Assembly (NCBI GenBank): GCA_029213195.1
Contig: JARGNI010000043.1
Coordinates: 1 to 49,257, forward strand
DNA from: Verrucomicrobiales bacterium
GTDB lineage: Bacteria; Verrucomicrobiota; Verrucomicrobiia; Verrucomicrobiales; DEV007
DNA length: 49,257 bases
Direction: 5' to 3'
Of the stretch, positions 1 to 8,079 are shown in pieces. The notes below the pieces were generated by a model. It saw only the letters and a program-made list of their open reading frames with translations, was not told where the DNA came from and searched no databases. Within the stretch, counting starts at the first letter, position 1, and the number at the start of each line of letters is the position of its first letter. A program made the position numbers and the translations under genes.

Positions 1-13
1 CATTCCCTTCTCG

Positions 14-39
14 GCGGACATCGGGGACGATGTCCCTCC
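14..39. repeat. Palindromic repeat, GGACATCG type
   Basis: The core at 16-35 reads GGACATCGGGGACGATGTCC: perfect 8-bp arms around a GGGA loop. The whole 26 bases 14-39 are the exact reverse complement of 49163-49188 in the tandem array at the other end of the window, so this is one member of a dispersed family found here in opposite orientation. A 12-base remnant of the same word (GGAGGGACATCG) occurs at 34024-34035. It lies about 110 bp upstream of the first sulfatase gene. Function unknown; REP-like. Confidence 0.8.
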
Positions 40-58
40 GTCTCGTTGGTGAAAAATC

Positions 59-77
59 GAAGGACGAGATGTCCTTC
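59..77. repeat. Small hairpin next to the first palindrome
   Basis: GAAGGAC, a 5-base loop (GAGAT) and GTCCTTC form a perfect 7-bp stem. It sits 20 bases after the palindrome at 16-35 and shares its GGAC...GTCC ends, so both may belong to one composite repeat unit. It has no T-tract on either strand, so terminator function is unsupported. Confidence 0.5.
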
Positions 78-152
78 ACTTTCATTCACACCCCGACTGT
101 ATGGGAGCCGATCTTTCTTCGGTTTCCTTGGCTTGCCTGCTAGGTTGTGGGC

Positions 153-1481
153 ATGATCAGACGATCGATGCGAAAAGTGGTATGCGGGATTTCATTTCTT
201 TTTCTCGTTTCCTCGGCCGTGGGGAAGGAACGCCCGAACATCCTCTTTATCCTGGCCGATGACCTCGGATATGGAGATCTCGGTTGCTACGGGGCCACTG
301 ATCTCAGTACGCCAAACCTGGACCGAATCGCGGCAGAAGGGGTCCGGTTTACCGACGCCTATTCCAATGGCGCGGTCTGTTCGCCAACCCGCATCGCTTT
401 CCTGACGGGTCGCTATCAGCAGCGATATGGGATGGACAATGCTCTCTACTACCAGGAAATGGGACGAGGATTGCCGGGAGGTGGGGAGACTCTCGCGAGC
501 CGCTTGCGTGACGTGGGATATCGCACCGGGTTGTCCGGCAAATGGCATGTTGGTTATGATCCAGAACGGCAACCCGGGGAACAGGGGTTCGACCATTTTT
601 TCGGACTGCTCGGAGGGAATCATCACTATTTTGAGCACATGGACCGAATTGGGGTTCCGGATCTCTGGCTCAATGCCGAACCCGTGAAGCGGGACGGCTA
701 CACGACGGATCTGATCAGTGAGGATTCCGTTGCCTTCATCGAACGGAATCGCGAGCGACCTTTCTTCCTGTTTCTTTCTCACGCGGCACCTCACTTTCCC
801 TGGCAGGGGCCGGAAGACGAAGGGAAAGACATCCGCCCCAGGCACAAGTCCTGGCAGATGGGCGATCGCGAGACCTACATCGCGATGGTCGAATCGATGG
901 ACAAAGGAATTGGGCAGGTTCTGGATTGCCTGGATCGACTGAAGCTCGCGGAGAATACCCTGGTTGTGTTTACCTCGGACAACGGGGGGCACACCTACAG
1001 CCGGAATGAGCCATTGCGGGGGAGCAAGTCGAGTCTATGGGAGGGTGGCATTCGTGTGCCCTGTGTCGCGCGTTGGCCGGGAATGATTCGCGCTGGGGAG
1101 ATCTCAAGTCAGGTCATCGTGACGATGGACTGGACCGCGACTTTTGCGGCTTTGGGTGGGGCCAGGGCTTTGCGCGAGACCGACGAAGGAATCAACCTGC
1201 TACCGACCCTGCAAGGTGAGCGGGAAGCCATCGATCGAATTCTGTTCTGGCGAAAAAAACCAGGCCCCAGGCGGAAAAGTGTGATCCCAGCGCGGGCAGT
1301 TCGGCAAGGGAAGTGGAAATGGTACGAGTCGGAGGACGAAGGAGCCTTTCTTTTCGATCTATCCTCGGATCGATCTGAGCAGCAGAACAGAATCGAAGAG
1401 TTTCCCGGTATCGCCGAGGACCTGGAGAATCGTCACCATGCCTGGATCCGGGGGATCGAGGCGGAAAAGAAATCCGAGTAA
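153..1481 (+). CDS. Secreted arylsulfatase (S1 family)
   Basis: Formylglycine-dependent sulfatase that hydrolyses sulfate esters, probably in the periplasm. The N-terminus (MIRRSMRKVV, then a hydrophobic run ending near VSSAVGKE) looks like a signal peptide. The core opens with PNILFILADDLGYGD, which supplies the metal-binding Asp pair. The maturation motif CSPTR places the residue converted to formylglycine at Cys76, and GKWH, HAAPH and the FTSDNGG segment are typical of the fold. At 442 residues it is a normal single-domain length. A GTG two codons upstream (147) is an alternative start; I prefer the ATG at 153 because it begins the basic signal sequence. It is monocistronic, with a hairpin at 1489-1539 behind it. 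The substrate cannot be told from sequence. Confidence 0.92.
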   Translation: MIRRSMRKVVCGISFLFLVSSAVGKERPNILFILADDLGYGDLGCYGATDLSTPNLDRIAAEGVRFTDAYSNGAVCSPTRIAFLTGRYQQRYGMDNALYYQEMGRGLPGGGETLASRLRDVGYRTGLSGKWHVGYDPERQPGEQGFDHFFGLLGGNHHYFEHMDRIGVPDLWLNAEPVKRDGYTTDLISEDSVAFIERNRERPFFLFLSHAAPHFPWQGPEDEGKDIRPRHKSWQMGDRETYIAMVESMDKGIGQVLDCLDRLKLAENTLVVFTSDNGGHTYSRNEPLRGSKSSLWEGGIRVPCVARWPGMIRAGEISSQVIVTMDWTATFAALGGARALRETDEGINLLPTLQGEREAIDRILFWRKKPGPRRKSVIPARAVRQGKWKWYESEDEGAFLFDLSSDRSEQQNRIEEFPGIAEDLENRHHAWIRGIEAEKKSE

Positions 1482-1488
1482 CCAAAAA

Positions 1489-1539
1489 GCAGCCGGAATC
1501 CCGATCGGTTCTCTATCGAGAAAGGATCGGATCGGCTGC
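1489..1539. terminator. Bidirectional terminator-like hairpin
   Basis: Nested stem: GCAGCCG (1489-1495) pairs with CGGCTGC (1533-1539), and inside it CCGATC pairs with GATCGG (1525-1530). It is preceded by an A-run on the left, giving a T-run for the minus strand. It lies between the convergent stops of the sulfatase (1481) and the lipoprotein (1557), so it can serve both. Confidence 0.6.
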
Positions 1540-1556
1540 CTCGATGGGAAAACAGG

Positions 1557-2447
1557 TTACTCGAACTCAACCACGATGGGCGACTGCAGATCGACCGTCA
1601 TGCCGTCGATGCCGTCGGCAACCTCCTGGAGGGCATCCCGATCTTTCTCGGACTGCATCTTCTGCATCTTGGCCAGGTTTTCCTGATTCTGGAAAATCTT
1701 GCCCATATCCATCATCATCAGGGTGATCATGTTTCCGTTCTGATGCTTGGCGTTGGTGCTGGTGATCGGGTCGTCCGGCATCACGAAAAGCCCCATCCGC
1801 ATGCCACCGGCCATGCCAGCCATCATTTGAAAGGCCATGGCAGCTTGAGGATCAGAAGCATCCATTCCTGCGAAGGGGTCATCGGCTCCTCCTGAAATTC
1901 CGGACTCCCCTTCCTCGGATTCTCCACCACCGAGCCCGGCTGCCGGGTCGGGGGTAATGATCTTGAGGGTGTTTCCAGTCATTTCGAAGGTGACGACCTC
2001 TTCTGCTTCTTCGGCGGATGTCTCTGCACTGGCGTCTTCGGCATCTTCCTCATCCTGCGGATTGAAGTCGTTCATATCGACCTTCAGCTTGTTGATATCG
2101 GTGAACGCATAGATCACTTCGTAGCCGCCCCAACCCGATCGGTTCTTTCCTTCCTTGACCGTCTTGAAGGTGACGCCTTCTCCCATCTTGGAAGCGATCT
2201 CTTTCAACTCATCCTCTGTGGGAATATTGGTGGTGGACTCGACCTCGACCTCTCCTTCTTCGCCTCCGAGGCCACCGGCAAACATCTGCCCCATGGCATC
2301 GTTGGTGTAGCTGCGTTCATGGACAATGCCGGAACCATCCTTTTTCACCTTGATGACGATGGATTGCTCCACGCAACCGGTGAAGAGGAGGACAGGCAAA
2401 GCTGCGGCGAAAAACGAACAAAACAGGGATCGTGGCAATTTCTTCAT
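1557..2447 (-). CDS. Hypothetical lipoprotein
   Basis: I do not recognise a named family. The start at 2447 gives MKKLPRSLF, a hydrophobic stretch and the lipobox LFTGC with the lipidated cysteine at residue 25; the frame is open further upstream but that part overlaps the divergent selenoprotein gene and has no coding character. The mature part begins with a basic/hydrophobic segment (SIVIKVKKDGSG), as in envelope lipoproteins with a beta-sheet domain. It then carries a very acidic stretch (residues ~130-155, rich in E, D and A), a Gly/Glu linker, and a methionine-rich segment (~205-260). Length 296 residues. The N-terminal pattern resembles LppM-type lipoproteins, but this is only a resemblance. 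It is probably monocistronic. Confidence 0.75.
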   Translation of the reverse strand: MKKLPRSLFCSFFAAALPVLLFTGCVEQSIVIKVKKDGSGIVHERSYTNDAMGQMFAGGLGGEEGEVEVESTTNIPTEDELKEIASKMGEGVTFKTVKEGKNRSGWGGYEVIYAFTDINKLKVDMNDFNPQDEEDAEDASAETSAEEAEEVVTFEMTGNTLKIITPDPAAGLGGGESEEGESGISGGADDPFAGMDASDPQAAMAFQMMAGMAGGMRMGLFVMPDDPITSTNAKHQNGNMITLMMMDMGKIFQNQENLAKMQKMQSEKDRDALQEVADGIDGMTVDLQSPIVVEFE

Positions 2448-2631
2448 GGGCTTCACTCTACTCTTCCGATCGAAATTGAGGATTACAATCGGATATTCCT
2501 TTTGTAGCGCCTGGAGGGAGAGGTTTTGAGACCTTCTTTGCCACGTTCTCGTCACCGATCGCGACAAGGGTGACGCAATGCCGACTGCGGCTGACCTTGG
2601 TCGATGGTGGGGAATGGGATACACTTTTCCC

Positions 2632-3761
2632 ATGCATTTACTCGCAGCATCCATTCTCGTGATCGCAGGATCGGTCACCGGTCCACTGACGGAGGCGGAG
2701 TTCGAAGAGCTCCATTCTTCCCTGCAGCCCACCGGAGAAGAAACCTGGCGGACGATTCCGTGGGAGACCTCGGTCCTGGAAGCCCAGGCGCGGGCAGGGG
2801 CAGAGCAGAAACCCCTCTTCATCTGGGCGATGGATGGGCATCCGTTAGGGTGCACGTGAAACAATGGAGTGCTCGACCGTGAGTCGAGCTTCAGTCATCC
2901 CGAGATCGTCGCTCTCCTGAAGAACAACTTCGTTCCCGTTGCCATCGACCAGGCCTATCAGCGTCGGCAGAAAGACGCCGAAGGCCGGTTCTACCAGAAG
3001 ATTGCGAATGGGGGTCCCCGCAAGGTCGGGGACGGAGGGCCCACGACGCAGGGTCGTTACACGGCAGACGCAGAAGGAAGGTTTCTCGGATACAACACAA
3101 CCGCGATCCGCGAAACCTTCTCTTGATGCTGAACAACGCTCTGAAAAAGTTCGAGCCGAGGCAGGTGGCCTCCATCGAAACCGGAAAGTCCGATTCGCGG
3201 TTTGTCTATGGTCCACCCGAGGGCGGACTCGTCGTGCGGGTAAATTCGCGGATTCTCGGTGGTTACAAGGAGACGACGAACCCGTGGAAAAAGATCTTCC
3301 AGCAGGGAACCGGTCGCGACAATTTCTGGATCCGGAAAGACGAGCACGAGGCTCTCGTCCGAGGCGAACTGCCAGCCAGTCTCGTCATCCGGATGCAGCG
3401 ATTCCACTTTGTCGACAATACCCGGGGGGAACCCCCGATGTGGGAGGAGTCGGAGATTCGCGATACGGCCCTCTTGAATGATGCGGGCAATGTCGAGGGC
3501 ACCATTCACCTCAGGACCGAGTCCGGAGATCGCGAGTTCCAGGCAAACGTGCTCGGGTTCATCGAATCGGATGGCCAGAAAGTGACTCGTTTCGATCTCG
3601 TCGTTCGAGGTGGCTTCCAGGGGGAAGGCCGCTATACCAGGGGGGCTCCGGAAGGGGTCTTCCCGCTCGCGATTGCGTTCACCCTCGCAGATGGCAGTGA
3701 CATCGCCGATGCGATTCCGCCGCAGGGTTCCCGCGGGTGGCTCGATGGGTATATTCGTTAG
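2632..3761 (+). CDS. Thioredoxin-fold selenoprotein candidate, frame-disrupted
   Basis: Seen: an open frame from ATG 2632 (an upstream in-frame ATG at 2614 is possible) meets TGA at 2857, continues in the same frame to TGA 3124, and homologous-looking sequence then goes on in the -1 frame to 3761. The start of the protein is a hydrophobic export signal. Residues ~45-110 match the Thioredoxin_7 pattern: WETSVLEAQA, KPLFIWAMDG, the redox site GCT-UGA (Cys74, codon 76 = UGA), then HPEIVALLKNNFVPVAID. The UGA sits where these domains carry a redox Cys, so selenocysteine giving a C-x-U pair is the natural reading, supported by the hairpin at 2871-2889. The reading FLGYN (to 3096) joins HNRDPRNLLLMLNNALKKF in the -1 frame, suggesting one base lost in the AAC repeat near 3094-3099. 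The part at 3126-3761 (ATG overlapping the TGA) is a conserved-looking C-terminal domain I cannot name (GEPPMW, YTRGAPEG, PPQGSRGW). Alternative: a decaying pseudogene. Confidence 0.65.
2857..2889 (+). promoter_or_regulatory. In-frame UGA with bacterial SECIS-like hairpin
   Basis: UGA at 2857-2859 follows a Cys-Thr pair. After 11 bases a perfect 7-bp stem forms: GCTCGAC (2871-2877), loop CGTGA, GTCGAGC (2883-2889). The loop contains G-U, and 18 or 19 bases separate the UGA from the loop, within the 16-37 base window known for bacterial SECIS elements read by SelB. The hairpin lies in coding sequence, as bacterial elements do. selA, selB, selD and the Sec tRNA are not in this window, so recoding capacity is unproven. 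Confidence 0.6.
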
Positions 3762-3784
3762 GGACGCTCGGCACCCCCGGGCGA

Positions 3785-3809
3785 AGCTGCCGGCGCCCTG
3801 CCGGCAGCT
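3785..3809. terminator. Bidirectional hairpin between convergent genes
   Basis: AGCTGCCGGC, a five-base loop (GCCCT) and GCCGGCAGCT form a perfect 10-bp GC-rich stem. It is centred in the 55-bp gap between the thioredoxin-like gene (stop 3761) and rtcB (stop 3817). There is no long T-tract, so efficiency is uncertain. Confidence 0.55.
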
Positions 3810-3816
3810 GTGAGGA

Positions 3817-5187
3817 CTAATCCTCAGGACGCTCCCCTGCGGGAGCCATCTTCACGATCTTGGGATCGAATTGCGCGAGCGTTTCCACGAGATCGTCCTG
3901 GGCTGCCATTACCGTGTGGATATCTTTGTAGACTCCGGGAACCTCATCGAGACCCGCAGAGAGGAGGGTGATTCCGGCTTCCTCGAGTTTCTTCTTCTCG
4001 GTAGGCCAGTGGAATTCCTTCTTCGCCGCAGTTCGGCTCATGACTCGCCCGGCTCCGTGAGAAGCCGAGTTCAAGGAATCTGGATTCCCTTTTCCTCGGA
4101 CCACGAAGGCAGGAGAGGCCATCGATCCCGGGATAATCCCGAGAACGCCTTCCCCGGCAGGAGTCGCTCCCTTTCGGTGAACGATGAGTTCCTTACCAAG
4201 GTGCTCTTCCTTCCAAGCGAAGTTGTGGTGATTCTCGATATCAGCGAGAACCTCGACACCCAGGTTCTTCGCGATGGAACGATGGATGCAGGCATGGTTG
4301 GCCGCCGCGTAGTCCCCCATGAGGTTCATCGCGTTCCAGTATTCGTTCCCCGCTTCGGAATCGAGATCGAGCCACGAGAGATGCATGAGTTCTCGAGGGA
4401 GATCAGCATGCTCGGCATGAGCCAGCTTGCTGTAGTGGGAAGCCACGTTCGCTCCCGTTCCACGGCTTCCGCTATGGCTGAGGAGGGCGAGGTATTGCCC
4501 GGGCTCGAGACCGAGATGTGACTTGGTTAGAGTCAGGACTCCGAACTCGACGAAGTGGTTTCCACTCCCGCTCGTTCCGAGCTGCGCCCAAGCTTTGTCC
4601 TTGAACTGCTTCGTGATGGGAGAAACCTCCCAATCCTGGTCCATGACATCGTGTTCGTGCTTCTTCTTGAAAGTCGCACCGATCCCGAACTGGGTATCCC
4701 GAGAGAGTTGGCTCTTGAGGCGGTCGCGCTTCTCGTTCAACCACGTCGTAGGCAGATCGAGAACCGTCATCTTCATACGGCAGGCGATATCGACACCGAC
4801 GGCGTAGGGGATCACGCAACCTTCGGTCGCGAGAACTCCGCCGATGGGCAGTCCATATCCGAGATGCGCATCCGGCATCAAGGCCCCGGCAACGGAGACC
4901 GGGAGATCGCAGGCGTTCTTCATCTGCTGGATCGCATTGGCATCGAGGCCTTCTCCCCACTGTTTCCAGGGGGCAGGCTCCTCTCGAGGAATGAAAGCAT
5001 CCTCTGGGGCTTCGATAATCGCCGCAGCGAGAGCGCCGAAGACCTCATCGTTGAGATAGGACTGCGGATCTGCCACGACGGCCGCGAAATGCTGGGCGTG
5101 GTTTTTGCTGGAGCGAAGCAGTTCGATGGCTTCGAGGATGGGAGCCCCCTTGGGGATCCCGAGTTCATTCATTTCTTGCGTTTTCAT
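3817..5187 (-). CDS. rtcB: RNA-splicing ligase RtcB
   Basis: GTP- and Mn2+-dependent RNA ligase that joins 2',3'-cyclic phosphate or 3'-phosphate ends to 5'-OH ends; cytoplasmic. At 456 residues it is in the family range. Visible family motifs are DAHLGYGLPIGGV (~106-118), the metal site GVDIAC (Asp133, Cys136), GSGNHFVE (Asn210, His211), SHSGSRGTG (~237-245) and SHGAGRVMSR, in which His377 is the expected guanylylation residue. The GVDIACRM variant replaces the commoner GVDIGCGM. It is the second gene of the operon, starting 9 bp after rtcA ends. The order rtcA-rtcB is the reverse of Escherichia coli rtcBA. RtcB usually needs Archease for full activity in archaea, and no Archease gene is seen here. 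Confidence 0.95.
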   Translation of the reverse strand: MKTQEMNELGIPKGAPILEAIELLRSSKNHAQHFAAVVADPQSYLNDEVFGALAAAIIEAPEDAFIPREEPAPWKQWGEGLDANAIQQMKNACDLPVSVAGALMPDAHLGYGLPIGGVLATEGCVIPYAVGVDIACRMKMTVLDLPTTWLNEKRDRLKSQLSRDTQFGIGATFKKKHEHDVMDQDWEVSPITKQFKDKAWAQLGTSGSGNHFVEFGVLTLTKSHLGLEPGQYLALLSHSGSRGTGANVASHYSKLAHAEHADLPRELMHLSWLDLDSEAGNEYWNAMNLMGDYAAANHACIHRSIAKNLGVEVLADIENHHNFAWKEEHLGKELIVHRKGATPAGEGVLGIIPGSMASPAFVVRGKGNPDSLNSASHGAGRVMSRTAAKKEFHWPTEKKKLEEAGITLLSAGLDEVPGVYKDIHTVMAAQDDLVETLAQFDPKIVKMAPAGERPED

Positions 5188-5196
5188 AGGGAATTT

Positions 5197-6243
5197 TCAG
5201 TGATGGGTGAGGAGAACTCGCTGTCCTCCGTTTGGGTTGGTTAGGGTTTCCACCTCGATGGGGAGAAACTGTTGGATGGTTTCGACGTTGGTGTGGAAGT
5301 GAGAGCTGAGTCCGGCGGTGACGAATTCTCCGCCACCGGCCAGGGCCATGGGGACGAGGAGCTGATCCGCGAGAAACGGATCGATGGGGGCTCCTGCCTG
5401 CAGATAGCGATTCATCGCTCCGGCGGCGGCTTTCGCGACTCGCTCCGAGGTTTTCCCTCGCTGACCATGAGAGGCGATGAGGGTTCCCCCGGTCGCCCGA
5501 AGGAGAATCGCATTTCCCGGACACTGGGAGTCGGTCACGACCCGGACCCGTGTCTGGTGGGCGGAGAAGGTCAGCTTCCTGGCCAGGGCATCGATTTCTT
5601 TTTCGGGGACTCGATCCGAGATCGAAGGCGTGGTGAGAATCTCGACGCTCTCCAGTTTCGGTTTCGACTCGGAGTCGAAGACCTCTGGTTTCAACGTCGA
5701 GGGAGTGATCCGAGCTTCCACCTCTCCGCCACCGGCCGGGAAGAACCCGATTCGATTCAACTCGAGGGTGAACTGAGCTCCCATGGCGCGAAGGCGAGGA
5801 GCATAGATCTCGTCGAGGTAGTCGAAGCAGGGAGCCTGGATCGCATGCGTTCCACCCCGAAGGGTGATCTCCGATTCCGCGTCGCCGTGGAGGAGGACGG
5901 GGAGAAGCGTTTGCAGAAGCAATCCAGTGCTTCCTGCCGAGCCGATCTCGAACACGCCACGGCTATGCCCGATCGGTCCGGGGTAGAAGTCGAGACAGGT
6001 GCTCCGGAGAATCGCTCCCTTCACATGGGCGCTGCAGACCTGTGACACGGCTCGCACACAGGCGAGGTGCTGACGCATCAGCCCGGGACTCTTTCGTCCG
6101 GCCCGAATCGAATCGAGCGAAAACGGAATCCCGGTGATCGCTGACAAGCTCAATGCTGTTCGGAGAATCTGTCCGCCTCCTTCTCCATGGGATCCGTCGA
6201 TCTGGATCATGGCGGGGGAGATTGATGTGGTCTTCGTTTTCAT
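5197..6243 (-). CDS. rtcA: RNA 3'-terminal phosphate cyclase RtcA
   Basis: Converts RNA 3'-phosphate ends to 2',3'-cyclic phosphates with ATP, through a covalent His-AMP intermediate. Visible signatures are DGSHGEGGGQILRT near the N-terminus, RAGRKSPGL, the family hallmark EIGSAGSTG (~99-106), the FPAGGGEV block and the C-terminal SSHFHTN block, in which His315 aligns with the adenylated histidine of the E. coli enzyme. ATG 6243 gives 348 residues, but the predicted sigma-54 transcript would begin near 6251 and leave an 8-base leader. The internal ATG at 6210 (MIQIDGSHG) fits the usual RtcA N-terminus and may be the real start. Neither start has a clear Shine-Dalgarno sequence. First gene of the rtcA-rtcB operon, divergent from rtcR. 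Confidence 0.94.
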   Translation of the reverse strand: MKTKTTSISPAMIQIDGSHGEGGGQILRTALSLSAITGIPFSLDSIRAGRKSPGLMRQHLACVRAVSQVCSAHVKGAILRSTCLDFYPGPIGHSRGVFEIGSAGSTGLLLQTLLPVLLHGDAESEITLRGGTHAIQAPCFDYLDEIYAPRLRAMGAQFTLELNRIGFFPAGGGEVEARITPSTLKPEVFDSESKPKLESVEILTTPSISDRVPEKEIDALARKLTFSAHQTRVRVVTDSQCPGNAILLRATGGTLIASHGQRGKTSERVAKAAAGAMNRYLQAGAPIDPFLADQLLVPMALAGGGEFVTAGLSSHFHTNVETIQQFLPIEVETLTNPNGGQRVLLTHH

Positions 6244-6261
6244 GGAATTGGCAGAGAGAAT

Positions 6262-6277
6262 TGCATTCGCCGTGCCA
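6262..6277 (-). promoter_or_regulatory. Sigma-54 promoter of rtcA-rtcB
   Basis: On the minus strand these bases read TGGCACGGCGAATGCA. Against the -24/-12 consensus TGGCACG-N4-TTGCA they differ at one position only (A for T in the -12 box), with GG and GC at the correct spacing. The predicted transcription start is about 6251, just ahead of rtcA. The divergent gene encodes a GAFTGA-type sigma-54 activator, which matches the known control of E. coli rtcBA by RtcR. Activator-binding sites would lie in the AT-rich stretch 6278-6423; a CTCAAT (6295) / ATTGAG (6354) inverted pair there is only a weak candidate. Confidence 0.8.
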
Positions 6278-6423
6278 ACCGAATTTCAGGACTACTCAAT
6301 TTCGTTCAGAAATCATTGGTAATAAGAAGGTTAAGAAAATGAAAAATATTTCTATTGAGGAAAAGGGATTCTTGAATAGGAGAAAAAACGATCTAAAATA
6401 ATCAGAAAAGATAAAATTCGATC

Positions 6424-8028
6424 GTGAATAGGAAAACTGTCATCCTGAGCTTCCTCGGTTCCAGTCTCGATACCCCGACGCACGAGGATCGATGGAAGAA
6501 ATGGCGTCCGAATGTCGCCCTGGGACAGTTCGAAGACCTGGAGCCGGATCGGATCGAACTCTTCACGCAGCCGCGTTTTCGGAAACTGCAGCGGGTCGTC
6601 GAGGAGGATCTCTCCGCAATCTCTCCCATGACCGAGGTGAGGTGTCATGACCTGACGCCACGCGATCCGTGGAACTTTGAAGAAGTCTTCGAGTCGCTCT
6701 ATCAATTCGCGAGCGAGTATCCCTTCGATGTCGATCGCGAAGACTACCTGGTCCATATCACGACCGGCACCCACGTCGCCCAGATCTGTCTCTTTCTCCT
6801 CACCGAATCCCGTCACTTTCCGGGACGACTTCTTCAACTTTCTCCTCCCAAGCGGCAGATCAAGGCGGGGGTGAATCCGGGGGAGTATGCCATCATCGAT
6901 CTCGACCTGAGTCGGTATGATCAGCTGGCGACGCGGTTTGCAAAGGAGGCCAGCGAGTCCGCGGATTTTCTCAAATCGGGAATCGAGACGAAGAACCGGA
7001 TGTTCAACGACATGATCGGTCAGATCGAGCAAGTCGCGGGGCGCTCACGTGCGCCCATCCTGTTGACCGGTCCGACGGGAGCGGGGAAGTCTCAGCTTGC
7101 GAGACGGATCTACGATCTGAAGCGGAGAAAGAACCAGATTCCGGGACCTTTTGTCGAGGTCAACTGCAGCACTCTCCGGGGTGACACCGCGATGTCGGCG
7201 CTGTTCGGTCATCGCAAGGGGGCGTTCACCGGTGCGGCCGCAGCGCGGTCCGGATATCTCAAGAGTGCCGATGGAGGATTGCTCTTTCTCGACGAGATCG
7301 GAGAGCTGGGGGCCGATGAACAGAGCATGCTCCTACGGGCGATCGAGGAGAAGCGATTCTATCCGGTCGGAGCAGATACTGAGGTGACGAGTGATTTCCA
7401 ACTCATCTCGGGGACGAACCAGGATCTCATCGACCAGGTCGCTGCGGGAACCTTTCGCGCGGATCTTTTTGCCCGTCTCAATCTCTGGCTCTTCGAGTTG
7501 CCCGGGCTCAAGGATAGGCGGGAGGACATCGAGCCGAACATTACCTACGAACTGGAAAAGATCTCGCAGGCCATGGGGCAGCGTGTGAGCTTCAACAAGG
7601 AAGCCTACGAAGCCTTCGTGAAATTTGCGCAAGATCCTTCCAGTCCTTGGTCGGGGAATTTCCGGGACCTCAACAGTTCCATCACCCGGCTGGCGACCCT
7701 TGCGGGAAATCGGAGGATCCATCGAAAGCTCGTCGACGAAGAGATCGCACGCCTCGAGAGACTCTGGAGTCGATCTGGGAGTGAATCCGGAGAGGTGGTG
7801 GAAATTCTCGCGGGTGTGCTTTCGGAGGATGAGCTGGAGGAGATCGATCGCTTCGACCGGGTGCAGCTGGCCGAAGTCATTGCCGTCTGTCGAGAATCCC
7901 GCACCCAATCCGAAGCAGGCCGCGTCCTCTTCTCGGCTTCCCGGAAACGGAGAAAGGTAACCAACGATAGCGACCGGGTCCGCAAATACCTCGCCAAGTT
8001 CGGGCTCGACTGGGAGAAGGTGACCTGA
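6424..8028 (+). CDS. rtcR: Sigma-54 transcriptional activator RtcR with CARF domain
   Basis: Activates rtcA-rtcB transcription with sigma-54 RNA polymerase. Domains in order: N-terminal ligand-sensing CARF-type domain (~1-180, with VHITTGTHVAQ typical of the RtcR group), AAA+ domain (~195-430) and C-terminal DNA-binding region (~480-530, RVQLAEVIAVCRESR...). In the AAA+ part Walker A is GPTGAGKS (216-223), the sigma-54 contact loop GAFTGA is intact (266-271) and Walker B is LLFLDEIG (286-293). Length 534 matches RtcR proteins. The start is GTG. CARF domains bind linear or cyclic oligonucleotides, and in E. coli RtcR RNA ends or fragments are thought to relieve repression. Divergent from rtcA across 180 bp of AT-rich DNA. 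Confidence 0.93.
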   Translation: MNRKTVILSFLGSSLDTPTHEDRWKKWRPNVALGQFEDLEPDRIELFTQPRFRKLQRVVEEDLSAISPMTEVRCHDLTPRDPWNFEEVFESLYQFASEYPFDVDREDYLVHITTGTHVAQICLFLLTESRHFPGRLLQLSPPKRQIKAGVNPGEYAIIDLDLSRYDQLATRFAKEASESADFLKSGIETKNRMFNDMIGQIEQVAGRSRAPILLTGPTGAGKSQLARRIYDLKRRKNQIPGPFVEVNCSTLRGDTAMSALFGHRKGAFTGAAAARSGYLKSADGGLLFLDEIGELGADEQSMLLRAIEEKRFYPVGADTEVTSDFQLISGTNQDLIDQVAAGTFRADLFARLNLWLFELPGLKDRREDIEPNITYELEKISQAMGQRVSFNKEAYEAFVKFAQDPSSPWSGNFRDLNSSITRLATLAGNRRIHRKLVDEEIARLERLWSRSGSESGEVVEILAGVLSEDELEEIDRFDRVQLAEVIAVCRESRTQSEAGRVLFSASRKRRKVTNDSDRVRKYLAKFGLDWEKVT

Positions 8029-8079
8029 TGTCGGGAAGTCCCAACTCCTCAAATCCGCCATCGGCGATCGAGGAGATCC

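Noticed and set aside
2550..2575. CGTCACC/GGTGACG hairpin ahead of the thioredoxin-like gene
   Set aside because: A 7-bp stem with a 12-base loop is not distinctive and matches no recognised regulatory RNA.
2448..2864. Upstream extension of the lipoprotein frame on the minus strand
   Set aside because: The lipobox signal begins at 2447, and the extension runs antisense through the thioredoxin-like gene.
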